Shown here one piece after another: positions 1 to 11,562 of a DNA stretch of 64,000 nucleotides. Both the position numbers and the translations under genes were made by a program. Under the pieces are notes generated by a model. The model saw only the letters and a program-made list of their open reading frames with translations, searched no databases and was not told the origin of the DNA. This DNA comes from Macrostomum hystrix (taxonomy: Eukaryota > Platyhelminthes > Macrostomidae): the NCBI GenBank assembly GCA_950097015.1, contig CATNEN010000038.1:31024501-31088500 (forward strand). The letters run 5' to 3'. Numbering within the stretch: the first letter of the stretch is position 1; each line of letters starts with the position of its first letter.

Positions 1-266
1 CAGCATGTACCAAAACATAAGCACACTGTACCAAAACCGAGTTACCGAGGCCTGAACACATTGTACCAAAAAAGAAGCACCCAGTACCAAAACATGATAA
101 ATTTGCACAAAAACCTGAGCACACTATACCAAAACCTGTTCAACCTGTGTAGCAAAACCTAGGAACCTGTACTAAGAGTTGAGAAGTCTTGCCGAATGTC
201 CTAAGCATCCCGAAATGCCTAAAAGCACGAATCTGGAAGCCCTATTCCCTATATCCGCTCCCGCAG
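1..266 (+). repeat. Intron of RPL8 with degenerate minisatellite
   Basis: Roughly positions 1-176 carry a decayed tandem repeat of about 20-24 bp built on the core GTACCAAAACCTGAGCACAC. It lies in the intron before the last RPL8 exon. The intron ends with a pyrimidine-rich tract and CCCGCAG, with the acceptor AG at 265-266. The repeat has drifted far more than other arrays in this window, so it is probably older. Confidence 0.6.
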
Positions 267-550
267 GCATCGTGGCCGGCGGCGGTCGCATCGACAAGCC
301 GATTATGAAGGCCGGCCGAGCCTACTGGAAGTACAAGGTCAAGCGGAACTGCTGGCCCAGGGTGCGCGGTGTCTGCATGAACCCCGTGGACCATCCGTTC
401 GGCGGTGGTAATCATCAGCACATCGGTAAGCCTAGCACCATTCGTAGAGACGCCAGCGCTGGTCGCAAGGTCGGCCTGATCGCCGCTAGACGCACCGGTC
501 GCCTGCGCGGCACCAAGGTCATTGTGGAGAAGAAGAGCGATAAGGAATAG
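267..550 (+). CDS. RPL8: 60S ribosomal protein L8 (uL2), C-terminal exon
   Basis: Last exon of ribosomal protein L8/uL2, a large-subunit protein at the peptidyl-transferase centre. The exon begins after the acceptor at 265-266 with the last two bases of a split glycine codon ([12 protein letters not shown]) and stops at TAG 548-550, giving about 94 residues. The family hallmarks [30 protein letters not shown] and [15 protein letters not shown] are all present. The His-rich GGNHQHIGK segment is the conserved rRNA-contacting loop, which contains a histidine hydroxylated in human L8. Usual length is about 257 aa, so roughly two thirds of the protein lies upstream of the window. The tail ends in EKKSDKE and is slightly divergent. 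Identity is secure. Apparent coding sequence from 179 to 266 is intron read-through. Confidence 0.96.
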
Positions 551-638
551 AGATGTGACTTTAATCAGTTATCAAATGGTTCGGGTTGTGCTGTTTTATG
601 TTGTCTGTGCGACTCGCAAACACAGTTCTAGTAAGGAA

Positions 639-644
639 AATAAA
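639..644 (+). terminator. Polyadenylation signal of RPL8
   Basis: A perfect AATAAA lies 89 bp after the RPL8 stop codon and is followed by a GT-rich stretch near 671-690 (GTGTGTGTGTTTTATG), as expected downstream of a cleavage site. Confidence 0.65.
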
Positions 645-1835
645 CTGCAAACCGCAAAGTGCGCTTCTCGCCGTGTGTGTGTTTTATGAAATGCACACCT
701 AAGCCATTGTGTCAGATTTGGGTGTTTTTGGATGCAAATTGGTTGCTGCTGTTTCACAATTTCTCGTTTTTTTCAAGTTAATTTATTGCATCAGCACTGT
801 GAGTTTTATTGAGATTTCAGCTAGATTGTCAGTGAGATTTCAGCTAGATTATCAGTAACATTTCAGCGAGATTATCAGAGAGATTTCAGCTATATTGTCA
901 GTGAGATTACAGCTAGATTATCAGTGAGATTTCAGCTAGATTATCAGTGAGATTTCAGCTAGATTATCAGTAATATTTCAGCTAGATTATCAGTGAGATT
1001 TCAGCTAGATTATCAGTGAGATTTCAGCTAGATTATCAGTAATATTTCAGCTAGATTATCAGTGAGATTTCAGCTAGATTATCATTGAGATTTCAGCTAG
1101 ATTATCAGTAACATTTCAGCGAGATTATCAGAGAGATTTCAGCTATATTGTCAGTGAGATTACAGCTAGATTATCAGTGAGATTTCAGCTAGATTATCAG
1201 TGAGATTTCAGCTAGATTATCAGTAATATTTCAGCTAGATTATCAGTGAGATTTCAGCTAGATTATCAGTGAGATTTCAGCTAGATTATCAGTAATATTT
1301 CAGCTAGATTATCAGTGAGATTTCAGCTAGATTATCATTGAGATTTCAGCTAGATTATCAGTAACATTTCAGCGAGATTATCAGAGAGATTTCAGCTATA
1401 TTGTCAGTGAGATTACAGCTAGATTATCAGTGAGATTTCAGCTAGATTATCAGTGAGATTTCAGCTAGATTATGAGTAACATTTCAGCGAGATTATCAGA
1501 GAGATTTCAGCTATATTGTCAGTGAGATTTCAGCTATATTGTCAGTGAGATTTCAGCTAGATTATCAATCAGATTACAGCTAGATTATCATTGAGATTAC
1601 AGCTAGATTATCAGTGAGATTACAGCTAGATTATCAGTGAGATTACAGCTAGATTATCAGTGAGATTACAGCTAGATTATCAGTGAGATTACAGCTAGAT
1701 TATCAGTGAGATTACAGCTAGATTATCAGTGAGATTACAGCTAGATTATCATTGAGATTACAGCTAGATTATCAGTGAGATTACAGCTAGATTATCATTG
1801 AGATTACAGCTAGATTATCAGTGAGATTACAGCTA

Positions 1836-2603
1836 CCGGGTGGCCCATGCGTTTAAGGACAACCTTAAAAATAGAAGAAAGCAAAGCCAGCGGTAGCTAG
1901 AGCATAATAGTTTTGGTCATAGACAAAATAGTATCTATATAGTCTGTAGCTGCCGCGAAAATTTTCGGCAACTTAGCATTAGCCATGAATCGCGCTAAAC
2001 GTTTGATGGTGGTAGACCAGCTCGCGCGGGGTATAAGCCCAGCACAGGTACCAGCTGGAGTGAAAATCAACTCAGCCGAGTACATCCGCATGCTGCAGGA
2101 TCATGTACTGCCATGGATTCGACACAACTTTGCCCCAGGTACGTTTGTTTTTCAGCAGGACGGCGCTCCTGCCCACACGGCTGTCGCTACTCAAGAATTT
2201 CTTCGCCGGGAGCTCGGCGAGGACTTCTGGGATGCGACCACTTGGCCACCATCGAGTCCAGACTGTTCCCCTCTCGATTACTTTGTGTGGAACAACGTGG
2301 CCCGCGTTGCATGTTTAACAACTTATGCTACCGTGGAGACTCTCCAAGTTGCTGTTAGTGCTGCCTGGTCAGCTCAGGGCCCTGCCGTCATCAGAGGTGC
2401 CTGTACCAAGTTTCGGTCTCGCATTGAAGCCGTGTATGCAGCGGAGGGGGGCTACACTGAGTAAATGTTATTTTTAGTTGCCATCTAGACATTATGGCGG
2501 TCAGTTAAAATGTTAAAGTTTTCGTTTGTTGGTTGTTTTTATAATAAAAATGTATATACATTTTATTATTTTTAAGTTGTCCTTAAACGCATTGGCCACC
2601 CGG
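1836..2603 (+). mobile_element. Tc1/mariner-type element with intact TIRs and TA duplication
   Basis: A 768-bp element flanked by TA on both sides (1834-1835 and 2604-2605). Removing it restores a normal minisatellite unit (CAGC-TA-GATTATC). The terminal inverted repeats are about 28 bp, start CCGGGTGGCC, continue ATGCGTTTAAGGACAAC, and differ at one internal base. Inside is a transposase remnant lacking its N-terminal third. It is a non-autonomous, internally deleted copy that could only move with an enzyme supplied from elsewhere. Confidence 0.92.
1985..2464 (+). pseudogene. Truncated mariner-type transposase
   Basis: Open frame of 159 residues covering the C-terminal half of a DDE/D transposase of the Tc1/mariner superfamily. 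It contains VPAGVKINSAEYI, then FQQDGAPAHT with the second catalytic Asp (residue 59), then WPPSSPDCSPLDYFVW with the third Asp (residue 93), about 33 residues apart as in DD34D-type enzymes. The helix-turn-helix DNA-binding region and the first catalytic Asp are missing, so it cannot be active. The ATG at 1985 is an internal methionine and not the original start. No frameshift is seen inside the remaining part. Confidence 0.88.
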
Positions 2604-3242
2604 TAGATTATCAGTGAGATTACAGCTAGATTATCAGTGAGATTACAGCTAGATTATCAGTGAGATTACAGCTAGATTATCGGTGAGATTACAGCTAGAT
2701 TATCAGTGAGATTTCAACTGGAGTTGTAGTTAGATTATCAGTGAGATTACAGCTAGATTATCAGTGAGATTTCAACTGGATTTGTAGTTAGATTATCAGT
2801 GAGATTTCAACTGGAGTTGTAGTTAGATTATCAGTGACATTACAGCTAGATTATCAGTGAAATTACAGCTAGATTATCAGTGAGATTTCAACTGGAGTTG
2901 TAGTTAGATTATCAGTGAGATTACAGCTAGATTATCAGTGAGATTAAAGCTAGATTATCAGTGAGATTACAGCTAGATTATCAGTGAGATTAAAGCTAGA
3001 TTATCAGTAAGATTTCAACTGGAGTTGTAGTTAGATTATCAGTGAGACTACAGCTAGATTATCAGTGAGATTACAGCTAGATTATCAGTGAGATTAAAGC
3101 TAGATTATCAGTGAGATTACAGTAGATTGTCAGTGAGATTTCAGCTAGATTATCAGTGACATTTCAGCGAGATTACAGCTAGATTATCAGTGAGATTACA
3201 GCTAGATTGTCAGTGAGATTTCAGCTGGAGTTGTTATTCGAT

Positions 3243-3871
3243 TATCAGAGATTTAATTGAAGTGACACGGATAGTTTTGACTCGAAAATGGCATAACGAT
3301 GATTCAGCAAAAATTCTTTTTTTGCTCCACACCTAGGTGTTTTATAGTTCTCCTGATTCTTGAAGTGAAGTCAAAGGGTTTATTGAGGCCTGGGGGGCTG
3401 ATATATTAGCGTACAGCGAGTTGAATTGTTCATTCTTCTAATGCAGATAATGGCCTTCCATTGTTGGGTGTTGGCCATGGGTCTGTGCTACATACATGGC
3501 CCTGAGGCCTGCCATTCACGCACAAGTAAGTAGACTGTCAGTTTTCCATCTGACAGTTGCCAATCGATGCATAGTTTTTGACGTTTACCAACACATCCCG
3601 CCTTAATGACTTATTTCAATATCCCACTTTTGCGACATAATGGAGTCATTAAATTTATCGTTTTTCTATTTCCATCTAAACAACTTCAGGTCTGACTTTA
3701 TAGATTTCATGCGCGATAATGCAAAAGCTATTAATTGAGAATAGTTTCAGAGTATGAATCTTCAATTAATTTACTCCTACGGTTACTTTTTTTCACCGTG
3801 AAAGTCCTGAAATTTTGTTTGACTAACTTTCCAGTTGCTTTTGTTTATTTCCGTTTCCAAGATTCCAGGGC
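3243..3871. other. Unique spacer, no gene seen
   Basis: About 630 bp of AT-rich single-copy-looking sequence between two minisatellites. I see no convincing exon, RNA gene or transposon ends. Confidence 0.5.
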
Positions 3872-5467
3872 CTCATTATTTCAGTATCCATCATTCCAGA
3901 TGTTCAATATTTCAGTTTCCATCATTCCAGATGTTCCATATTTCAGTATCCATCATTCCAGATGTTCAATATTTCAGTTTCCATCATTCCAGATGTTTAA
4001 TATTTCAGTTTCCATGATTCCAGGGCCTCATTATTTCAGTTTCCATGATTCCAGATGTTCAATATTTCAGTATCCATCATTCCATATGTTCCATATTTCA
4101 GTATCCATCATTCCATATGTTCCATATTTCAATATCCATCATTCCAGATGTTCAATACTTCAGTATCCATCATTCCATATGTTCCATATTTTAGTATCCA
4201 TCATTCCATATGTTCCATATTTCAGTATCCATCATTCCATATGTTCCATATTTCAATATCCATCATTCCAGATGTTCAATACTTCAGTATCCATGATTCC
4301 AGATGTTCAATATTTCAGTTTCCATGATTCCAGATGTTCAATATTTCAGTATCCATCATTCCAGATGTTCAATATTTCAGGATCCATCGTTCCAGATGTT
4401 CAATATTTCAGTATCCATGATTCCAGATGTTCAATATTTCAGTATCCATCATTCCAGATGTTCAATATTTCAGGATCCATCATTCTAGATGTTCAATATT
4501 TCAGTAATTATCATTCTAGATGTTCAATATTTCAGTATCCATCATTCCAGATGTTCAATGTTTCAGGATCCATCATTCCATATCTCTAATATTTCAGTAT
4601 CCATCATTCCATATCTCCAATATTTCAGTATCCATCATTCCATATCTCTAATATTTCAGTATCCATCATTCCATATGTTCCATATTTTAATATCCATCAT
4701 TCCAGATGTTCAATACTTCAGTATCCATGATTCCAGATGTTCAATATTTCAGTCTCCATGATTCCAGATGTTCAATATTTCAGTATCCATCATTCCAGAT
4801 GTTCAATATTTCAGGATCCATCGTTCCAGATGTTCAATATTTCAGTATCCATGATTCCAGATGTTCAATATTTCAGTATCCATCATTCCAGATGTTCAAT
4901 ATTTCAGGATCCATCATTCTAGATGTTCAATATTTCAGTAATTATCATTCTAGATGTTCAATATTTCAGTATCCATCATTCCAGATGTTCAATGTTACAG
5001 TTGCCATCATTCCGTATCTCCAATATTTCAGTATCCATCATTCCAGATGTTCAATATTTCAGGATCCATCATTCCATATCTCTAATATTTCAGTATCCAT
5101 CATTCCATATCTCCAATATTTCAGTATCCATCATTCCATATCTCCAATATTTCAGTATCCATCATTCCATATCTCCAATATTTCAGTATCCATCATTCCA
5201 TATCTCCAATATTTCAGTATCCATCATTCCATATCTCCAATATTTCAGTATCCATCATTCCATATCTCTAATATTTCAGTATCCATCATTCCATATCTCT
5301 AATATTTCAGTATCCATCATTCCATATCACTAATATTTCAGTATCCATCATTCCATATGTCTAATATTTCAGTATCCATCATTCCATATCTCTAATATTT
5401 CAGTATCCATCATTCCATATCTCTAATATTTCAGTATCCATCATTCCATGTCTCCAATATTTCAGTT
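3872..5467. repeat. 31-bp minisatellite (about 51 units)
   Basis: Tandem 31-bp unit built on ATTTCAGTATCCATCATTCC followed by AGATGTTCAAT, CATATGTTCCAT or CATATCTCCAAT. Variant types are clustered: the CATATCTC type dominates after about 5050. A block near 4262-4540 recurs at about 4696-4974 (434-bp shift, 14 units), showing segmental duplication within the array. The stop-free reading frames it contains simply repeat the unit. Confidence 0.95.
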
Positions 5468-6346
5468 TGAATCAGCATTCAGCATCATATGTCTGCTTCC
5501 AACCTTACCAGTGGAGAGTTAGTGCCATCACACAGTTCAATCACTTGCCTTTATTTGATAAAGATTTCTTTCAGCCAGCTGTTTATTAAAAATTTTTGGC
5601 CTACTCAACAGAAAATTGTCTGTCACACTTCTATGGGCCACTATGGCAATGTTGTTAATGACACATTGATAGTTTAAGTTAACAGTTTTGCCCTGAATTG
5701 TATACGAGGCCTGCAGATTGCTGGATTGACAATTCAGTTGCTGAGTGTCCACTTCACTCCTTGGGTATCGCTATCGACTGTATTGGAACTACAGCAATGA
5801 TTTGTATAAACTGAGAATCCACTGCTGCTTCTAGTGGACAGGCAGTATAAGTATTTACCTGTTTGTGTATCATTGTGGGGTATTGCGCCGTGTAGTTTTG
5901 TCTGTTTGAGTAGTGGGTGGGGTTGATTTGACGACTTGCATTTTGGCGCGCGCACACACACACACACCTGTCATCTGCAAATTGCAACATTGATAAGCCC
6001 CACAATAAAGAGTTGTAGGCGGCAGCTAATATTCATGAAACAATTGCGATAGATTTTATCTATAGGAGACGCGTATAATTTCGAGGTGGCAACCTATTGG
6101 AGCAATCAAAACGATTTGATTGAGCGCATTGTTGAAGCACACGTGACGATTTCTCAGAGTTACAAAAGTAATCGATTTAGGACCAGAAATTGTTGAATTA
6201 GTGTTGGTTGGGCTAGCGAGTTGCTTTGTATCTAATTGACTGCAATTAGTAGCAGCTCAAACTATATGACTCTGTCTAAAGAGTGACAGAAAGACAAACA
6301 TGCGAGAAGCAGACAGTAAGACATGAGACGGTAGACAAAAAGATGT
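5468..6346. other. Spacer with short CA microsatellite
   Basis: About 880 bp with no convincing gene. It contains a short alternating GC/CA tract at about 5946-5967. Short open frames here have no recognisable protein character. Confidence 0.45.
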
Positions 6347-6668
6347 TAATAATAAAAATTACATGAGGGCTGCGGGCAGTGGCACATCATTTGGTGACAC
6401 TAGACTGGCAGCCAGTAAGGAGGCAATTCTGCCCATTTCGCTGACTCCTGAGCACACACTCGCACAGGTGTGTATTTCTGCCCTGCCTGTCTACTCGTCA
6501 GGCAGTGTACACTCTCACTGTGCCTTGGAGGTTGGCCCTCAATGGCGTAAATTGTACGACAAGCCCCCAAGCCTTCTCTCCAAATCAGTGTGGCCTCGCC
6601 GCGGAATCGAGCTCAGGGATCTTGGCGCGAGAAGCGAACGCGTTAGCCACTCTGCCACTCACCCCAGT
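6347..6668 (-). mobile_element. tRNA-derived SINE, family A, copy 1
   Basis: Full-length copy on the minus strand. It starts at about 6668 with a tRNA-like head (GTGAGTGGCAGAGTGGCTAA, an A-box match, then GAGCTCGATTCC, a B-box match). It runs through a body containing CAAGGCACAGTGAGAGTGTA and CTCAGGAGTCAGCGAAATGG, and ends with GCAGCCCT plus an A/T-rich tail near 6347-6365. Four further copies in this window share body and tail. Confidence 0.85.
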
Positions 6669-6831
6669 TAGATTGAGAAGTAGATAATAAAATATGCAAG
6701 CATTAGACTTGAAGAGAATGAAGACACGATAGACCATTTCGAATTTGGCAACGGGAAAATTGGCTGAAATAACTGTAAACAGAAACTACTAAAATACTTG
6801 ATTCCTTTGACATTCTACGGACCAATCGGCT

Positions 6832-6874
6832 ACCTAGTAGAACAGTAGCCAATCAGCGACGAGCTGTATTAAAT
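6832..6874 (+). promoter_or_regulatory. Candidate SOX core promoter: two CCAAT boxes and TATA-like box
   Basis: CCAAT pentamers at 6832-6836 and 6849-6853, both in the ACCAATC/GCCAATC context preferred by NF-Y, are followed by TATTAAAT at 6867-6874. The spacing to the SOX start codon at 6973 suits a core promoter. The call is by motif only. Confidence 0.45.
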
Positions 6875-6972
6875 GCGCTTCTCATTCTAAGCGGATATAC
6901 GCTCGTATTGTCTTAAAATGATCCCAGATCCATTGGAGATAATAAAAAAACATCAAGCCGAATTTCTTAGCC

Positions 6973-8099
6973 ATGCAGAGAACCTACTCAAACTGCTCAG
7001 CGATGCAAATGATGGGAGAAATCCCATTGCCGACTGAGAAGAGTCAGCTCAACACCGAGACGCCAATCGAGGCGAAAGCCGATCCGTTGTCGGACGAGGC
7101 GAGTTCTTTGGCGGAGGCTCGCGTTAAGCGCCCGATGAACGCCTTCATGGTTTGGTCGCGCAGTCAGCGGCGCCTTCTGGCCAGAGCCAATCCGCGGCTG
7201 CACAACTCGGAGATCAGCAAACGCCTCGGCGTGCAGTGGCGACGCATGACCGACGATGAGAAGCGACCGTTTGTTGACGAGGCCAGGCGGCTGCGCGCCG
7301 ATCACATGCGGGCGCATCCGGGATACAAGTACAGGCCTAGGCGACGTCCGCGATGTTCGCCGGGTTCGGGTTCGGGGTCGGCAGACGCCGCCGCGATGGG
7401 GCCGGAGAAGGGGGGATATTTTTCGCCGGCTCTCTTTTTCCCGCCGCCAGGTGAGACCGAGAATTGGTGTCAGACACAGACACTAGAATTCTGAAATATC
7501 ACAAGCTGCACTTTATTATACAACTTCAATGCCAAGGGCATGCAAAATTAACGAAATTAAATAATTGATTTAAAATGCAATGCAGAGTTATGTGCCAATT
7601 GCTGAAGAATTACTAGTGCTCGTTGGGCACAAATTGTTCTGGAATCGAACCCCCGACCTTTAAGTCACGAGTTCGAAGCTCTAACCACTAGGATAAAACA
7701 GCTTTCATGTTGTGCTTTTATTACTGAAACTTAGGCCTGCAGCTGCCACTGATGTCGCAGTTCTTCGGTCTGCCACCACAGCCGGACTATCGCCTGCTCC
7801 GCGAAGGAGCCCCACAAACCAGCGCAGCCTTCTACCATTCACCACCGCTGCCGCCTCCATCTGTCACCATGGCAGCCGCGTCTAGTGCTCAATCGGATTT
7901 CAGCAGCGCCAGCAGTCTCTACAATCGCTACATCGCTGCAGCCGCAGCCGCCGCCGCCATGTCGGCCGCACTAGGCGCGCCACAGCTGCCGCCTCCACCG
8001 CCGCCGCCGCCACCACCACCACCGCCGCCACCGCCAATGCTGCCCCAGTTTTGTAGTCTGATATCGTCGATTGGACTTGGAACTAATCGTATTATGTGA
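6973..8099 (+). CDS. SoxB-like HMG-box transcription factor
   Basis: Sequence-specific nuclear transcription factor of the SOX family. Two exons, 6973-7450 and 7735-8099, join through a split Gly codon (CCAG/GTGAGA donor, ACTTAG/GC acceptor) to give 280 residues. The HMG box spans residues 50-128, from [18 protein letters not shown] through [10 protein letters not shown] and [17 protein letters not shown] to YKYRPRRR. This pattern, including the basic end, is most like group B. The C-terminal half has an alanine run and a 16-residue proline run, usual for SOX activation regions but variable between species. The 284-bp intron holds a tRNA-like SINE piece. The acceptor-like TTTCTTAG ends 2 nt before the ATG. 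HMG identity is certain. The exact orthologue (Sox2-like or another SoxB) is not. Confidence 0.92.
7575..7709 (-). mobile_element. tRNA-headed SINE fragment in SOX intron
   Basis: On the minus strand, CCTAGTGGTTAGAGC resembles a Pol III A box and GGGGGTTCGATTCC a B box, 31 nt apart as in tRNAs. A short tail (GGCACATAACTCTGCATTGC) resembles the one near 51003. It lies wholly within the SOX intron and is too diverged in its acceptor stem to be a working tRNA. Confidence 0.55.
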
Positions 8100-9076
8100 T
8101 ATATGTAGTTTTCTTAGCAAATTGATCTGCATGTAGCAGATTAAAGTCTCTGAAACCACAGTTTCAAAATTTTTGTATATTCCATTCTGGGCACAGTCCT
8201 GTCTGCTGTAGTCGTACTATTGACTATTGATGGATATGGTTTCACCCTCTACTTTTCTCACTGGGCCTCAGTGTACGTTCACTCTTCTCTCTTACCCCCT
8301 GCGATAGTGTACATTCATGCACCCTCACGAGACTTTATCAGCTCCAGCGTACACTCTCGTCTCCTTCCTGTCTATAACCTTGCTCCAGTTATCGATTTAA
8401 TTCAACCCCTTCTCTCCCGCCGGCACTAATGTACATTCATTCAATGTCTTGGTTTACACAAACCCACAAATTATCGTATCTACCCTTGGAGCGTTCAGTT
8501 GACAAAAAGCATATTATATTCTTTTCTCATTTAAATTTTAATAAACAGATCAATTTCAATTGATCTCTTTTTTTCTGAAATGTAATATTCAAAGCTTTAT
8601 CGATGACAAATTGCTAAATTTAAAAAAATCATTAAAATTGTCAAGCTAAACAAAGAAACAAATAAACTAATATAAACAGACTACTGTTAAAAAGCGGTTT
8701 TATTAGTTTTTGAATTCCAAATTTTCAATTTTGCTGTGCTAATTTGTACATTTCATGAAAAAGAAATAAAGATTAATCAATTTAATATATTTTATCCAAA
8801 AATGTAAATTACCGGTTTAGTCGTAATTCAGAAATTTGTAACTGTAAGTAACGTAATTAGAAATTAGTATGCTTTTTTCTTTTAAAATTGAACATACATA
8901 ACATACATGCTTACTCGTACTTGTATTTCATTCTGTTTCAAAATCTAACACACAATGTTTTCTTTAAAAAAGACGGGGCTTTAGTATCCCTAAGTCCACA
9001 CAGAAAATTGCAAGTAATGATTTCCATGATCAGTAAAGCAGTTTGTCAGTTTATATCTATCGTATCGCATTCGGGT
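8100..9076. other. SOX 3' flank, AT-rich spacer
   Basis: No gene seen. Between 8260 and 8440 there is an imperfect repeat in which GTGTACATTCA-like strings recur about every 50-70 bp among pyrimidine-rich sequence. The rest is AT-rich. The SOX 3' UTR probably lies here, but no clear AATAAA is close to the stop. Confidence 0.4.
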
Positions 9077-9427
9077 AGTGATTGGCAGAGCTCTGGTCAA
9101 TTGGTCCATATGAGCTCGTCTCCGCGGTGGGGCCACATTCATTTGGGGCGCAGCAGCGGGGAGAAGGTGGGGTCTTGTCGTACAATTTACACCCTTAAGG
9201 GCCAATCTCCAAGGCACAGTGAGAGTGTACACTGCCTAACGATGAGAAAGTCTGGGCAGATGTACACCTGAGTGAGCATGTGCCTGCGTTTGGTGCCTGT
9301 ATTTGTGTGTGCTCAGGAGTCAGCGAAATGGGCAGAATTGCCTCCTCTCGCTGGCTGCGGATCTAGTGTCACCAAATGTCAAATGATGTGGTTTTGTCCG
9401 CAGCCCCCTGGCAATTATTATTTTTTC
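9077..9427 (+). mobile_element. tRNA-derived SINE, family A, copy 2
   Basis: Plus-strand copy with the family body (CAAGGCACAGTGAGAGTGTA, CTCAGGAGTCAGCGAAATGG, TAGTGTCACCAAATG) and the end GCAGCCCCCTGGCAATTATT running into T-rich sequence. Its tRNA-like head is badly decayed (the B-box region reads GAGCTCGTCTCCGC), so it is probably an old copy. Confidence 0.8.
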
Positions 9428-10321
9428 ATTTTTTTATTTTCTTATCCAGTTGCTTTTTAAATAAAGTGGACTTTATTTTACAGAGTACCGAGCATTTTTG
9501 GTCGGCTGTGTGAACATCTCAACTTGAGTTACGCAACAGTTTAGTGATGGAACAAGTGAACTAACTTTATTTTAACTCTCATGGATGCACTAGATCACGA
9601 TTTTTTGTCAAATTTTCCATTTTACTTACATCATATCCTATTAATTCAGTATCCCAATTTCCTATAAACCTACATTCTCCCAATCCCATTTCTCTTATAC
9701 CTCAATTCACATCCCAACTAAAATTCAATTGTTTATTTACACAACCAAAATCTTGTCCAGCTACAGCTAGCACACGATTATTTTGTAACGGTACTTAGGT
9801 CCAGTCACACCTGGAATCCGTATTGTTATTGAGCCAGCAGATTTCACTTTTCAGTCAGTTAAACAAATCATCAGTTAAGGCTAATCCTGCGCAGAGGCCC
9901 TGAAGATGGGAGAGCTTTGTTATTTCAGACCTCATTATCAATCAGAACTGGTACAGTAGAAATTGATTCAACAGCAAATGCTTCATTGAAAGTTATAGTT
10001 TAAATTTGTACAACCAAAGCACACAGCATTATAACAAACTTTCAGCAGAAAAAAACATTTTAGATTATATTATGTGTCAGCCCACTTTGCAAATGCGATG
10101 TTTATACACGTGCAGAACTCCTTAAACCAGACTTAACCAAATTGCACTACCATAAATAAATGTTCAGTCATGCTTGCATTTTAGAAGCGTCAACAGCTGT
10201 TCAATTGAAGACACATGGGGCATAACCAGCATATTGCAGTTTAACTGCTGTTTTTTTATATAAACACTGTTTAGAGCACAATAGTGCACCTTCCTATGTA
10301 TTCTCCTCTCCTCTTTTTAGC
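9428..10321. other. Unique AT-rich spacer
   Basis: About 890 bp of single-copy-looking AT-rich sequence with no exon, RNA gene or transposon end that I can support. Confidence 0.4.
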
Positions 10322-11140
10322 ACACCATCCTATCTACCCTTCTGACTCTCTACCCTTCTGACTGTCTACCCTTCTGACTGTCTACCCTTCTGACTATCTA
10401 CCCTTCTGACTCTCTACCCTTCTGACTCTCTACCCTTCTGACTGTCTACCCTTCTGACTGTCTACCCTTCTGATTGTCTACCCTTCTGACTCTCTACCCT
10501 TCTAACTGTCTACCCTTCTGACTCTCTACCCTTCTGACTCTCTACCCTTCTGACTGTCTACCCTTCTGACTGTCTACCCTTCTAACTGTCTACCCTTCTG
10601 ACTCTCTACCCTTCTGACTCTCTACCCTTCTGACTGTCTACCCTTCTGACTGTCTACCCTTCTGACTGTCTACCCTTCTGACTATCTACCCTTCTGACTC
10701 TCTACCCTTCTGACTCTCTACCCTTCTGACTGTCTACCCTTCTGACTGTCTACCCTTCTGACTCTCTACCCTTCTGACTCTCTACCCTTCTAACTGTCTA
10801 CCCTTCTGACTCTCTACCCTTCTGACTCTCTACCCTTCTGACTGTCTACCCTTCTGACTGTCTACCCTTCTAACTGTCTACCCTTCTGACTCTCTACCCT
10901 TCTGACTCTCTACCCTTCTGACTGTCTACCCTTCTGACTGTCTACCCTTCTGACTGTCTACCCTTCTGATTGTCTACCCTTCTGACTCTCTACCCTTCTA
11001 ACTGTCTACCCTTCTGACTCTCTACCCTTCTGACTCTCTACCCTTCTGACTCTACCCTTCTGACTCTACCCTTCTGACTCTCTACCCTTCTGACTCTACC
11101 CTTCTGACTCTACCCTTCTGACTCTCTACCCTTCTGACTT
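10322..11140. repeat. 16-bp minisatellite (about 50 units)
   Basis: Tandem 16-bp unit TCTACCCTTCTGACTG, with common GACTC, GATTG and AACTG variants. A 14-bp shortened unit appears near 11046-11110. A repeated order of variants at about 10490-10660 and 10780-10950 indicates block duplication. The plus strand is strongly pyrimidine-biased. Confidence 0.95.
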
Positions 11141-11352
11141 TCCTTCCATTTCTCTCTTCTAACATTTTGTGTACCAAATATTGTCTTAATTTTCCAGTCT
11201 TATGATTGCATGCGTATACTTATATGATAATAAAATGTTAACAATACTACTAGAAAGTACTGTAGAGAACTGTACGAAATATCAGTCTTTTTTACTAGAG
11301 CTTTAAAATAGTTTTAATCAACTGAAAGCATTGTGATGACAAAGTTCATCCA

Positions 11353-11562
11353 GAGTTCTCAAGAGCACACAAACACAGGTGTGTACATCCAACCTGACAT
11401 TCTCATCTTCAGGCAGCGTACACTCTCACTTTGGAGGTCGACCATTTTCAAGCCTTCTCTCCGCGGCTGCTCCCAAAATGAATATGGCCCCGCCGCGGAA
11501 TCGAGCTCACGGACCTTGTTGCGAGAGGCGAACGCGTTAATCGCTCTGCCACTCACGCCCCG
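11353..11562 (-). mobile_element. tRNA-derived SINE, family A, copy 3 (3'-truncated)
   Basis: Minus-strand copy with a well-preserved tRNA-like head (GTGAGTGGCAGAGCGATTAA, then GAGCTCGATTCCGCGGCGGG) and the first half of the family body. It stops near the GAGCACAC block and lacks the usual GCAGCCCT tail. Shortening at the 3' end is unusual for LINE-driven copies, so a later deletion is likely. Confidence 0.78.

Larger units (their letters stand above)
809..3242. repeat. 23-bp minisatellite, split by a mariner-type element
   Basis: Tandem array with a 23-bp unit containing CAGCTAGATTATCAGTGAGA. It runs 809-1833 and resumes at 2604-3242 after an inserted transposon. Variant units (TTTCAG, TTACAG, TAACATTTCAGCGAG) are interspersed. 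The right part adds a longer variant with CAACTGGAGTTGTAGTTAG. Units next to the insertion on both sides carry the same TTACAG variant, so the array existed before the insertion. It lies between RPL8 and the SOX gene and has no coding potential. Confidence 0.95.

Noticed and set aside
3735-5333. Repetitive Phe/Ser/Ile-rich frames
   Set aside because: Translations of the 31-bp minisatellite.
6363-6671. 102-residue protein
   Set aside because: The frame lies wholly inside a SINE, and similar short frames recur in its other copies.
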